A stretch of DNA of 64,000 nucleotides from Lentzea kentuckyensis (lineage in GTDB: Bacteria; Actinomycetota; Actinomycetes; Mycobacteriales; Pseudonocardiaceae), in NCBI RefSeq assembly GCF_002150765.1, contig NZ_MUYM01000043.1, forward strand, positions 62,001 to 126,000. The letters run 5' to 3'. The first letter of the stretch is position 1; each line of letters begins with the position of its first letter. The translations under genes were made by a program, and so were the position numbers. The notes beneath the pieces were generated by a model, which was given only the letters and a program-made list of their open reading frames with translations, did not search any database and was not told where the DNA came from. Shown here in pieces: positions 49,359-57,426 of this stretch.

Positions 49359-50624
49359 ATGTCCGACCCTGCCCGGAAAGCCCGCGGAAGCGCTCTCAGG
49401 CGCCGTCGCCTCATCCACGCCGCCGCCACGGCGGCAGTGCTCGCCGCCTGCGTCACCGCCCCGGCCGCCTCCGCGGCGCCGTTGCGGGAGGTGATGTTCG
49501 TCGGCAACAACTGGGACGGCACCGCCGACGTCATCAAGTCCACCGGTGACTTCGCCAAGATCGGCCGGCTCAACGTCATCCCGGACAAGGACGCGCGGCT
49601 GACCGAGATCTACCTCAACCCGATCAAGCTGGCGTTCTTCCTCGGCATCCGGTCGGGCCCCGGCGAGGGGCACGACCAGTTCGTCGACGACATGTACGCC
49701 ACCCCCGACGGCACGGCCATGGTCGTCTCGCGGCCCAGCTTCGCCGACGTGGTCTCCCTCGACCTGGCCACCGGGAAGATCAAGTGGCGGTTCCCGGTGT
49801 CGGGCTTCCGGTCCGACCACATGGCCGTCTCCCCGGACGGCACCAGGATCGCGGTCTCGGCGTCGACCTCCAACACCGTGCACGTGCTGGACATCAACAC
49901 CGGCCAGCAGCTCGGTTCGTTCAAGACCGGTGACAAGCCGCACGAGAACGTCTTCACCAACGGCGGCCGGTACATCTGGAACATGTCGATCGGCGAGGTC
50001 AACAACAACTTCGACGCGCCGTGGCAGGACTTCATGAAGGGCGACCGGCACATCACCGTCGTCGACGCCACGACGTTCCAGATCGTCCGGACCATCGACA
50101 TGCGCGGCAAGCTGGACGCCTACGGCCGCAAGGACCTGTCCAACGCCGTGCGCCCGGCGATGTTCAGCCCGGACTTCTCGAAGCTGTACTTCCAGGTGTC
50201 GTTCTTCAACGGCTTCGTCGAGTACGACGTCGCCACCGACAAGGTCACGCGGGTCAAGACCCTGCCGAAGAACTCCAACACCAGCGACGACCGCACCACG
50301 TACGTCAACGACTCGCGCCACCACGGCCTGTCGATGAGCCCGGACGGCAGCAAGCTGTGCGTCGCCGGGACGATGGACGACTACGCCACCGTCGTCGACC
50401 GCGACACCCTGCAGGAAGGCCCGCTCGTCACGGCCTCCAAGCCGTACTGGGCCACCGTGAGCGGCGACGGCCGCGCGTGCGTCATCTCCGAGAGCGGCTC
50501 CGACCAGGTGACCGCGATCGACTTCGGCACCGGCCAGAAGGTCGTCTCCGTGCCAGTCGGTGACCACCCGCAGCGCGTTCGCGTCGCCCGCATCTCAGCG
50601 GACTGGACCGGCCCGACCCGCTGA
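49359..50624 (+). CDS. Secreted YncE-like beta-propeller protein
   Basis: 421 aa. An arginine-rich n-region (SALRRRRLIHAAATAAVLAACVTAPAASAA) gives a signal peptide ending near ASA (~39); Cys31 lies within its hydrophobic part but the sequence is not a clear lipobox. The mature protein has repeated propeller blades: MYATPDGTAMVVSRPSFADVVSLDLATGKIKWRF, MAVSPDGTRIAVSASTSNTVHVLDINTGQQLGSFKTG, LSMSPDGSKLCVAGTMDDYATVVDRDT, ATVSGDGRACVISESGSDQVTAIDFGTGQKV. These resemble YncE/cytochrome-D1-like propellers. No cofactor or catalytic motif is seen, so the role is open. Probable target of the divergent TetR regulator. Confidence 0.82.
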   Translation: MSDPARKARGSALRRRRLIHAAATAAVLAACVTAPAASAAPLREVMFVGNNWDGTADVIKSTGDFAKIGRLNVIPDKDARLTEIYLNPIKLAFFLGIRSGPGEGHDQFVDDMYATPDGTAMVVSRPSFADVVSLDLATGKIKWRFPVSGFRSDHMAVSPDGTRIAVSASTSNTVHVLDINTGQQLGSFKTGDKPHENVFTNGGRYIWNMSIGEVNNNFDAPWQDFMKGDRHITVVDATTFQIVRTIDMRGKLDAYGRKDLSNAVRPAMFSPDFSKLYFQVSFFNGFVEYDVATDKVTRVKTLPKNSNTSDDRTTYVNDSRHHGLSMSPDGSKLCVAGTMDDYATVVDRDTLQEGPLVTASKPYWATVSGDGRACVISESGSDQVTAIDFGTGQKVVSVPVGDHPQRVRVARISADWTGPTR

Positions 50625-50632
50625 TCACGACC

Positions 50633-50666
50633 GGTCGTGGGGCGGACGCGCCTCCGCCCCACGACC
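50633..50666. terminator. Bidirectional terminator between propeller and gas-vesicle genes
   Basis: Perfect 14-bp arms (50633-50646 GGTCGTGGGGCGGA and 50653-50666) flank a 6-nt loop. The right arm ends on the first base of the gvpF stop codon. Confidence 0.8.
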
Positions 50667-51382
50667 TACCAACCCCACCGCGACGTCGGTCGGTCCTCGT
50701 TCCGTTGCGCGTTTCGCGGTGCCAGATCGAGGAAGTGGAACGCGGGCAGCGGGCCGGTGCACGTCGCCACGGCGTCGGCGTCGCCCAGTCCGGCGACCGC
50801 GTTCCGCACGGCCTCGACCCGGTCCAGCGGCACGAGAAACGCGCGGACCTCCTCGGTGTGTTCCGGCGCGGTGGCCACCGCCACCGACCGTGCCAGCGCT
50901 GACACCGGTGCGAGGATCACGTCGGCCTGCTTTTCGCGCCAGGCGACGATTTCCCGCGCGATCAGCTCGCCCTGCGCGATGGTGGAGGTCAGGTCGCCAC
51001 CCCGTCCGGTGAACGTCCCCTTGGTGTGGACGGCGCGCAGCGCGGTGTCCTCGTCGAACACCAGGCGCACGTGCATCTCCGCGACTCCGTCGAGCCGTTC
51101 GAGGTTGTGCCGCAACACCGACGGCCCCAGCGCGAGCACGGCGGCGCGGGCGGCGGCCTCGTCCACCGCGGTCGTGCCGATCCGCAACGGCAGCACCGGC
51201 CCGCCCGGCAGCAGCGCGCACAACGCGGCCAGGTGCGCGGTGGCCTCCTGTTCGGTCAGCCCGTGGTCCGCGGGCCGGGCGCTGACCACGACGGCGTTCT
51301 CGTCCAGGCCGAGCAGCCGGAACGGCGACCCCTCCGGCAGCCGGTGCCCCGCCCGCACCACGCCGTGCAGGTACAGGCTCAC
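50666..51382 (-). CDS. gvpF: Gas vesicle protein GvpF/GvpL family
   Basis: 238 aa from a GTG overlapping the gvpA stop. Recognisable GvpF/L features are the beginning (SLYLHGVVRAGHRLP), GPVLPLRIGTTAVDE and LERLDGVAEMHVRLVFDEDTALRA, and the C-terminal LPAFHFLDLAP. GvpF/L proteins are minor components that help nucleate vesicle assembly with GvpA. It is the last gene of the operon and the second GvpF/L homologue in it; the name F rather than L is given because it follows gvpA. Confidence 0.87.
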   Translation of the reverse strand: MSLYLHGVVRAGHRLPEGSPFRLLGLDENAVVVSARPADHGLTEQEATAHLAALCALLPGGPVLPLRIGTTAVDEAAARAAVLALGPSVLRHNLERLDGVAEMHVRLVFDEDTALRAVHTKGTFTGRGGDLTSTIAQGELIAREIVAWREKQADVILAPVSALARSVAVATAPEHTEEVRAFLVPLDRVEAVRNAVAGLGDADAVATCTGPLPAFHFLDLAPRNAQRNEDRPTSRWGW

Positions 51383-51741
51383 GACTGGGGTTCCTCCACC
51401 GGGGCGGGTGCCGGCGTGACCATGGCGGGCGCGGGCGTGACCACGGCGGGAGTGACCATGGCCGGGACCGCCGAGGCCAGCAGGCCGTAGGTGCCGCCGA
51501 TGCCCTGCGCGGCGGGCGGTGACGTCACCAGGCCGCGGCGGGCGGCCTCCAGCCGTTGCATCGCCTCCAGATAACGGATGTAGGTGTCGACGCTCGCGAT
51601 CACGACCTTGATGTCGATGCTCAGGATCTCGATGCCGATCAGCGAGACCTTCACCGACGCGTCGATCACGAGTCCCTTGTCCAGCAGGACGTTCAGCACG
51701 TCGGCGAGTCCGCCGGAGTTCGGGATGGCTGGTGCGGTCAC
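51379..51741 (-). CDS. gvpA: Gas vesicle structural protein GvpA with extended C-terminus
   Basis: 120 aa. Residues ~10-65 are the GvpA core (SGGLADVLNVLLDKGLVIDASVKVSLIGIEILSIDIKVVIASVDTYIRYLEAM), the small amphipathic protein that forms the vesicle ribs. It is longer than the ~70-aa minimal protein. The tail (~78-120) is Ala/Pro/Val-rich with VTPA repeats and ends PVEEPQS, likely flexible. It sits unusually late in the operon, between gvpK and gvpF, and is coupled to both. Confidence 0.92.
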   Translation of the reverse strand: MTAPAIPNSGGLADVLNVLLDKGLVIDASVKVSLIGIEILSIDIKVVIASVDTYIRYLEAMQRLEAARRGLVTSPPAAQGIGGTYGLLASAVPAMVTPAVVTPAPAMVTPAPAPVEEPQS

Positions 51742-52007
51742 GGTGATGTCCTCTCTTGGTGCGACAGGCCCGCGATGTCGACCGGAAGCCGGACACCGGA
51801 CGTGTCGGGATCTCCGAGTGCTTCGCGCAACGCCGCGAACTGGCGCTGCAGCGAGATCAGGGCCTGACCGAGGTTCTCCACCTCCTGCGCGGTGAGGGTG
51901 CCCGCGTCCACCCGGCGCAGCGCCTGACGCTCGAGCAGTTCACACACGATCTCCAGCACGGCCACCACGATCCGGCCCAGGCCGCGGCCCGCGTCCTGCG
52001 CGCTCAT
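51738..52007 (-). CDS. gvpK: Gas vesicle protein GvpK
   Basis: 89 aa. The GvpK core is clear: GLGRIVVAVLEIVCELLERQALRRVDAGTLTAQEVENLGQALISLQRQFAALREALG, an amphipathic helical protein needed for vesicle assembly. The ATG overlaps the gvpS stop, and its stop overlaps the gvpA start, so it is expressed as part of the operon. Confidence 0.93.
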   Translation of the reverse strand: MSAQDAGRGLGRIVVAVLEIVCELLERQALRRVDAGTLTAQEVENLGQALISLQRQFAALREALGDPDTSGVRLPVDIAGLSHQERTSP

Positions 52008-52165
52008 CGGACGTCGCCACCGATGCCGACCAGCAGCAACCTCAGGTCGAGCCGGATCAGTTCCACGCCCGCCAGCGTGATCACCACGTCGCCGCGCACG
52101 ACCGCACCCCGGTGCACGACCCGGTCGAGCAGGTCGACCAGACTCGCAGTGCCGTGCTCAGGCAT
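52004..52165 (-). CDS. gvpS: Gas vesicle protein GvpS (short GvpA-like)
   Basis: 53 aa, very short, coupled on both sides: its ATG lies inside the end of gvpL (8-nt overlap) and its TGA overlaps the gvpK ATG. The core LVDLLDRVVHRGAVVRGDVVITLAGVELIRLDLRLLLVGI is a GvpA-family motif of the S/M type, where Val-Ile-Thr and a Leu-Ile pair replace parts of the rib core. Such minor homologues cap or seed vesicles. It is easily missed by length cut-offs. Confidence 0.88.
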   Translation of the reverse strand: MPEHGTASLVDLLDRVVHRGAVVRGDVVITLAGVELIRLDLRLLLVGIGGDVR

Positions 52166-52835
52166 CGGCGAACTCCACCTTCGTGAACGAGTACGGCGGC
52201 CACGGACCGGTGATCTCCACTGACAGCCCCAGTTCCGCGGTCAGCCGGGCCAGCTCGGCGTGGAACCCGTCCTCGTCGCCGACCAGATACGCCGCTTCCA
52301 GCAGCAGATCGCGACTGAGGTCACGGCACGCGCTCTCGTCCGCCCGTTCGCTCAGCGCCTGGTGCAGTGTCGCGGCGGAACGGCGGGCGAGGTCGGCGTC
52401 GACGAGCCGCTGACGGCGCAGCGTCAGGTAGGCCGTTCCGGACACCGCGTCCAGCTGCACCGGTTCCCGTTGCACCGCACGCACCTTGACTCCCCACTCC
52501 TGTCGTCCCTCTACGCGGCTCAGCCAGGCCGACACCTCCTCGTGGCGAGCGGCGAGCAGCCGCACGGCCGCGTCGACGCCGTCGAGGACGGTGCCGAACC
52601 GCAGCGGCAGCACCGGTGCGTGGCGGAACACCGCACGCACCACGGCGTCGTGGTAGCGGGCCAGCACGGCCAGCGGACTGTCCTCGGTGGGCTCCTCGAC
52701 ATCGAGTCCGGCGAACCGCTGCAGCTCGACCTCGGCCACGACGAGAGCCAGCCCGCGATGGCCGATCAGCCAGGGTCCGGCGAGATCGACCGGCTGATCT
52801 CTGGTGATCGCGTAGGCGTACAGACCGCGGCTCAT
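52158..52835 (-). CDS. gvpL: Gas vesicle protein GvpL (GvpF/L family)
   Basis: 225 aa. GvpF/L landmarks: start RGLYAYAITRD, FAGLDVEEPTEDSPLAVLARYHDAVVRAVFRHAPVLPLRFGTVL, SRVEGRQEWGVKVRAV (conserved EWGVK) and the C-terminal EITGPWPPYSFTKVEF. This is the better match of the two F/L proteins and its place before gvpS-gvpK agrees with actinobacterial order. Role: accessory protein of vesicle nucleation. Both ends overlap neighbours. Confidence 0.93.
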   Translation of the reverse strand: MSRGLYAYAITRDQPVDLAGPWLIGHRGLALVVAEVELQRFAGLDVEEPTEDSPLAVLARYHDAVVRAVFRHAPVLPLRFGTVLDGVDAAVRLLAARHEEVSAWLSRVEGRQEWGVKVRAVQREPVQLDAVSGTAYLTLRRQRLVDADLARRSAATLHQALSERADESACRDLSRDLLLEAAYLVGDEDGFHAELARLTAELGLSVEITGPWPPYSFTKVEFADA

Positions 52836-53155
52836 CGTCGCCCGTCCGCCACGGCCTGCTCCAGCTGCGCGACGCGGTCGCGCAGCACGGCGTTCTGGCG
52901 GGCGAGCTCGTTCGTCTCACTCGCCGGTTCCACCGCTTTCGGCGTGAAGAACGGGTCGTTCGTCCACCAGTCCATCCCCATCTCACGCGCGGTTTGCGCG
53001 GAGGCGATGAACAACCGCACCCGCAGTGTGAGCAGTTCGATGTCCACCACACAGACGGCTATGTCCCCGACGATCACCACACCTTTGTCCAGGACGCGTT
53101 CCAGCGTGTCGGCGAGCGAACCGGATCTGTTGTCCACGAAGAACCATCCCGTCAC
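52832..53155 (-). CDS. gvpJ: Gas vesicle protein GvpJ
   Basis: 107 aa when started at the GTG that overlaps the gvpO stop; an upstream in-frame start would lie inside gvpO. GvpJ core: SGSLADTLERVLDKGVVIVGDIAVCVVDIELLTLRVRLFIASAQTAREMGMDWWTNDPFF. The C-terminal ~35 residues form a short predicted coiled coil (ASETNELARQNAVLRDRVAQLEQAVAD). GvpJ is a minor GvpA-like component that affects vesicle shape and assembly. Confidence 0.9.
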   Translation of the reverse strand: MTGWFFVDNRSGSLADTLERVLDKGVVIVGDIAVCVVDIELLTLRVRLFIASAQTAREMGMDWWTNDPFFTPKAVEPASETNELARQNAVLRDRVAQLEQAVADGRR

Positions 53156-53472
53156 ATATCGGTCGTTCCACGGGTGTAGCGCCTGAGCCGTTCGCAACCG
53201 CACAACTCACCGGCGGCGTCGATGTCGACTCGATAGGTCGCGATGATGCTGGTGGTGGCCGGAATTCGTTCGAGCTCGACGACGTCGACCAGCACCGACC
53301 AACCGCCGTCCGGCACAGCGCGAATCCCCGAAACGGCTTCGGGGGTCCTGCCGATCAGAGCACTGAACTGCTCCGTTGCGACTCGAATTGCCAATACCGC
53401 GGTAAGTTTTTCAGGTTTTCCGGACGACGAACTTTCATTCGATTCGACGGCCACTCTCCCGATCTTAGGCAT
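53152..53472 (-). CDS. gvpO: Gas vesicle protein GvpO
   Basis: 106 aa, the first gene of the gas-vesicle operon. The GvpO signature is clear in GGWSVLVDVVELERIPATTSIIATYRVDIDAAGELCGCERLRRYTRGTTDM. The first ~20 residues are Ser/Glu-rich. GvpO is an accessory protein common to actinobacterial and haloarchaeal clusters. Upstream lies a 76-bp gap after the GH127 gene on the same strand, which must hold the operon promoter if it is independent. Confidence 0.92.
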   Translation of the reverse strand: MPKIGRVAVESNESSSSGKPEKLTAVLAIRVATEQFSALIGRTPEAVSGIRAVPDGGWSVLVDVVELERIPATTSIIATYRVDIDAAGELCGCERLRRYTRGTTDM

Positions 53473-53548
53473 AACCGAGAGACCAGCAAAAGATCGAGCT
53501 TTCGAATCAATCGAACATTGGGCCGTCCGCGCCAGTCGAATGGCCGGT

Positions 53549-56518
53549 TCAGGGGCGCAGGCTCTCCTCGGCCCGCATGGCCGCGTCGATCACGGCCTGG
53601 CGGTCGTGCCGGGTGAACCGGCCGCGCCGCTGCCACTCCCCCGACACGTCCCTGACCTGCCGGACGAACCGGTCGTGGTGCGGGAACGGCGCCGCCTGCC
53701 AGACGCGGTCGAGGAACGAGAAGCCCTCGTCGTCCACCGACTCGTTCGACACACCGGAATCGGCCGACCCGAACACCACGGTCGGCTCCAGCCGCTTGAA
53801 GTACAGGTGGTGCGCGTCGTCGGCGGCGATGTAGAGCGGCCGCAGCGTGTGGCCGTGCGTGGCGAAGAAGTTGGGCTGCCCCAGCGGGCTGACCGCCGCG
53901 CGGAGGTCGCCGTCGAGCTTGAGGTGCCGGTAGAACGAGAACGTCCGCCACGTCCGCGAGTCGTTCAGCGCGGGCAGCACCAGCGGGCCGTAGAGCAGGC
54001 TCTGCACGGCCGGGTCGTCCAGCGCCCGTTCGACGCGCAGGCTGAACGGCATCGTGATCTCGATCCGGTCGCCGGGCCACCAGAACCGGTTGAGGCTGAG
54101 GTACGTGCCGGGCACGGCCTTCGCGTGCTGCACGACACCGTTGATCCGCACCGTGAAGCCCTTGCGGACCCAGCCCGGCACCCTGAGCCTGATCTCCAGC
54201 CGGCCCCGCCCCGAGACGGTCAGCGTGCTCTTCTGCTCGCGCGGGAAGTCCGTCTGCTGGGTGATGGTGAAGCCGTCCCACTTCAGGGTGGAGGCGATGT
54301 AGAGGTTGACGTAGAGGGTCCCGCCGCCGGCCGACCGGAAGTAGATCGTGTCCTGGTACTTGGTGTGGTTCTCCAGTCCGGTGCCGCCGCAGCACGTGCC
54401 GAGGTTGCCGAACCCCCTGGTGGCACCGGGATGCGCCGGCAGGAAGTAGGTCACCATCGGTTCGACGTCGCTGTCCGCGTCCTGCCGGGAACCGAGGATG
54501 TGGTTCACCAGACCGCGTTCGTAGTAGTCCATGAACGCGGCGTCCGGCTTGTGGCAGAACAGGTTCCTGGTCAGCTTCAGCAGGTTGTAGGTGGAGCAGG
54601 TCTCGCCGCCGCCGCTGTCCGGTTCCGTCTCCGGCCGGGTCTGGTAGGTGAGCGATCCGGCGATGTCGCCGCGCGGCTGGAAGAGCTCGGCGTTGGTGTT
54701 CGCGGGGTAACCGTCGGCCGCCGCGTACTGGCCGCCGGCCGAGCCGTGGCTGAACATGCGGTGCGGCACCACCATGTGCCAGAAGTTCTCCGCCGCCGTG
54801 AAGTAGTCCCGTTCGGCGGTGTTCTGCTCGAAGACGCGCAGGTAGCCCAGGAACTGCGGCACGTGCTGGTTCACGTGGATGCCCCGCAGCACATCGCGGT
54901 TCTCCACCGCCGCGGGGAACACCGTGCGGCGGTTGTCGAAGCACTTGGCCGTGGCGAGATAACCGGCCCTGCGGTCGCGGTCGGGTTCGAGTGCGGCGAG
55001 ATGGGCCATGTTCTCGTTCATGCCGCCGTACTCGCCGGCGATGTGCAGCGACCACATCCGGTTCAGCCGGTCACGATCCACTGTGGACAACCGGCCGCGC
55101 ACCCAGTCGCCCACCTTGCGGGCGATCTCCAACGCCCGCGCGTTGCCCGCCAGGTGGTACGCGTCGAGCAGGCCCCGCACGATCTTGTGCAGCGTGTAGT
55201 AGGGCGCCCAGATGCCGGCGCCGCTGTAGTTCGTGAACTCCTCCAGCCGGATGAACTGGGCCTCGGTGTACGCCGAGAGGAAGCCGGGGTGCCGCCGCCC
55301 GTCGGTGGCGCCGAAGAACTCGGCGTGGTTGCCCCGCCCCGACGAGTCCACAACGGACGGACCGGGGCTCTCGTCGAACCGGTACCAGGCCACCAGGTCC
55401 GCGGTGCCCGCCGCGCCGGCGTGCTGTGCCACGGCCGCCACCTCGGCGGCGGTGAGCGCGCGGCCGAGGAGCTGGAACTCGTCGATCGTACCGTTGAGGA
55501 ACTTGATGTTGGCCTTCGGGAACTGGGCCCGGCCGATCCAGTTGGCGGTGGTGTCGCCGAGGTCGGCGGGGCTGAGGCCGAGGGTGCCGGTACCGGCGGC
55601 GACTCCGTCGACGTAGATGGTGCCCACGTTGCCCGCCTTGGTGATGGCGACGTGCGTCCACCGACCGGCGGCCAGCTGTGTCGTGGCGTCGATGCGTTGC
55701 TCGCCACCGCTGCCACTGGTGGTGATCGCGAACCGCGGGCCACCGCTCGACGTGTGGGCGGTGAGGTACATCCGGGTCTGCGAGTCGGCGGCGCTGTCGC
55801 CGGGCCGGCCGAAGTCGAAGATCCGCGCGTCGGCGTCGCGCACCGCCAGGTTCACCCAGGTGGCCACCGTGAAGTCGGTCAGGCCCTTCGTGATGCCGGC
55901 GGGCAGCTTCAGGTGGTCGGCGTCGCCGGTGACGTGCCCGTTCGGCGTGCCGGTCAGCCGCACCGCGGTGCCGGACCGTCCAGGCACCCTGGGGGTCGAC
56001 CTGCGGGCCGCCGCGGCCAGCGCGTCCTGGCACTCACCCAGAGCCGTGACCAGGTAGTCGAGCTTGTCCTTGAAGATCCGTTCACCGGTGGAGGCGTAGG
56101 ACTGCGCCAGCAGCGTCAGGAAGTGGCCGGTGTAGTGGCCGCGCAGGTTTCCGTCCGGCGTCTCCCAGCTGCCGATCGGTTCGGCACCCCGGTGGCCCAG
56201 ACCCGCATTCACGCGGAAACTGCGCAACATCCGGTCGGGACCGCGCCGGTCGTCCCGGACGCCGTTCATGACGCTCGGCCCGTACTCGCGGGCGAAGTGC
56301 AGCAGCCGGTCCCGCTTCTCCCGGAACACGCTGTCGCCGAGCGTCACCTGATCCAGTTCGAACGGCCGGACGACCCAGCTGCGCGGACTGGGAAACCCCT
56401 GCGGCGCGGCCGAGTCCGCCTGTGCCGAAGCGGCCTGCGCCTGACCGGGGACCAGCGGAGTGGCGGCGGCCAGCGCACCGATCTGGAGAACGCGACGCCG
56501 GGAAAGATCCTTGTCCAT
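53549..56518 (-). CDS. Secreted GH127-like beta-L-arabinofuranosidase with an inserted LamG domain
   Basis: 989 aa from an ATG with GGGGGA upstream and a Tat-like leader (LSRRRVLQIGALAAATP). The GH127/DUF1680 domain begins at ~45 (VRPFELDQVTLGDSVFREKRDRLLHFAREYG), is interrupted at ~175-408 by a LamG/concanavalin-like sandwich (FTVATWVNLAVRDADARIFDFG ... GTIDEFQLLGRALTAAEVAAVAQHAG), and resumes with GFLSAYTEAQFIRLEEF. The zinc/thiol catalytic set is conserved: Glu639 and Cys641 in GETCSTYN, and Cys709-Cys710 in GTCCGGTG. GH127 enzymes remove L-arabinofuranose with a Cys nucleophile; the inserted domain probably binds carbohydrate. It is separated from its GntR neighbour by 98 nt. Confidence 0.88.
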   Translation of the reverse strand: MDKDLSRRRVLQIGALAAATPLVPGQAQAASAQADSAAPQGFPSPRSWVVRPFELDQVTLGDSVFREKRDRLLHFAREYGPSVMNGVRDDRRGPDRMLRSFRVNAGLGHRGAEPIGSWETPDGNLRGHYTGHFLTLLAQSYASTGERIFKDKLDYLVTALGECQDALAAAARRSTPRVPGRSGTAVRLTGTPNGHVTGDADHLKLPAGITKGLTDFTVATWVNLAVRDADARIFDFGRPGDSAADSQTRMYLTAHTSSGGPRFAITTSGSGGEQRIDATTQLAAGRWTHVAITKAGNVGTIYVDGVAAGTGTLGLSPADLGDTTANWIGRAQFPKANIKFLNGTIDEFQLLGRALTAAEVAAVAQHAGAAGTADLVAWYRFDESPGPSVVDSSGRGNHAEFFGATDGRRHPGFLSAYTEAQFIRLEEFTNYSGAGIWAPYYTLHKIVRGLLDAYHLAGNARALEIARKVGDWVRGRLSTVDRDRLNRMWSLHIAGEYGGMNENMAHLAALEPDRDRRAGYLATAKCFDNRRTVFPAAVENRDVLRGIHVNQHVPQFLGYLRVFEQNTAERDYFTAAENFWHMVVPHRMFSHGSAGGQYAAADGYPANTNAELFQPRGDIAGSLTYQTRPETEPDSGGGETCSTYNLLKLTRNLFCHKPDAAFMDYYERGLVNHILGSRQDADSDVEPMVTYFLPAHPGATRGFGNLGTCCGGTGLENHTKYQDTIYFRSAGGGTLYVNLYIASTLKWDGFTITQQTDFPREQKSTLTVSGRGRLEIRLRVPGWVRKGFTVRINGVVQHAKAVPGTYLSLNRFWWPGDRIEITMPFSLRVERALDDPAVQSLLYGPLVLPALNDSRTWRTFSFYRHLKLDGDLRAAVSPLGQPNFFATHGHTLRPLYIAADDAHHLYFKRLEPTVVFGSADSGVSNESVDDEGFSFLDRVWQAAPFPHHDRFVRQVRDVSGEWQRRGRFTRHDRQAVIDAAMRAEESLRP

Positions 56519-56616
56519 GCTGCAGTCCCCCACCACCGTCGGCAGTAATGCCATGTGAGGTGTGCAATTTTACTGACGGCCAGTTGCCCGTCAACGACGC
56601 CGATCAGGGCAGGCGG

Positions 56617-57294
56617 CTACTCCGCCGGACGCCCCGCCCACTCGCGGCGGGTGTGGCCGAGGTGGGTGGTCATGAGCTTCTTCAGCTTCTTCGCGTCGCC
56701 GGCGGCGATCAGGTCGCACATCTCGACGTGCTCCTGGGCGCTGTCCACCAGCCGGCCGGACGCGACGAGGGCGGACAGCCCGTAGAGGCGGGTCTGCGCG
56801 CGGAGGTCGTCGACGATCCGCACCAGCCGGGGATTCCCGGCGGCGGCGAGCAACCGGAGGTGGAACTCGCGGTCGGCGTTGATGTAGCTGACGAGATCGC
56901 CTTCGGCCGCGGCGGCGACGATCGCGGCGGCGAGCCCGCGCAACGCGACCAGTTCCTCGTCCGTGACGTGCGGGACCGCCTCTGCGGTCGCGGTCGGTTC
57001 GAGCAGCTGGCGGATCTGGGTGATCTGGTCGAGGTCGGCCTCGGACAGCACCGTGACCCGGTACCCCTTGTTGCGCACCACTTCCACGAGCCCTTGCTTG
57101 CCCAGGTCGAGCATCGCCTCGCGGACGGGGGTGGCGGAGATGCCGAACCGCTCGGCCAGGCCGGCCGCGGAGTACAGCTCGCCGGGCCGCATCTCGCCGG
57201 AGACGATGGCCCCGCGCAACACGTTCGCGACCTCTTCCCGCACGCTCGGGCGACGTGCGAAGGACGGCAGAGCGAGGTGCCGCGGTTCCGCCAT
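56617..57294 (-). CDS. GntR family (FadR/FCD) transcriptional regulator
   Basis: 225 aa, started at the ATG with GGAGG 6 nt upstream; an in-frame start 57 nt earlier lacks such support. Winged HTH (SVREEVANVLRGAIVSGEMRPGELYSAAGLAERFGISATPVREAMLDLGKQGLVEVVRNKGYRVTVL) plus helical FCD domain (ADREFHLRLLAAAGNPRLVRIVDDLRAQTRLYG, HVEMCDLIAAGDAKKLKKLMTTHLGHTRREW). It lies upstream of the GH127 gene on the same strand and is divergent from the M6 protease. Either may be its target; neither is proven. Confidence 0.92.
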   Translation of the reverse strand: MAEPRHLALPSFARRPSVREEVANVLRGAIVSGEMRPGELYSAAGLAERFGISATPVREAMLDLGKQGLVEVVRNKGYRVTVLSEADLDQITQIRQLLEPTATAEAVPHVTDEELVALRGLAAAIVAAAAEGDLVSYINADREFHLRLLAAAGNPRLVRIVDDLRAQTRLYGLSALVASGRLVDSAQEHVEMCDLIAAGDAKKLKKLMTTHLGHTRREWAGRPAE

Positions 57295-57426
57295 CCGGTC
57301 CTCCAGGTGCGACTCAACTCCGGAACCTTCGAATCGTACGGCTTGTTTCATCGTGACATGGCCAAGTTGGGTGTCGTATTTTACCTGTCACCGTTCGTCG
57401 GCCTGCCCCGAAGGAGCGTGTGAGTC

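Noticed and set aside
57295..57351. Earlier start of the GntR gene at 57351
   Set aside because: The ATG at 57294 has a GGAGG at good spacing and begins right before the conserved HTH; the extra 19 residues show no family match.
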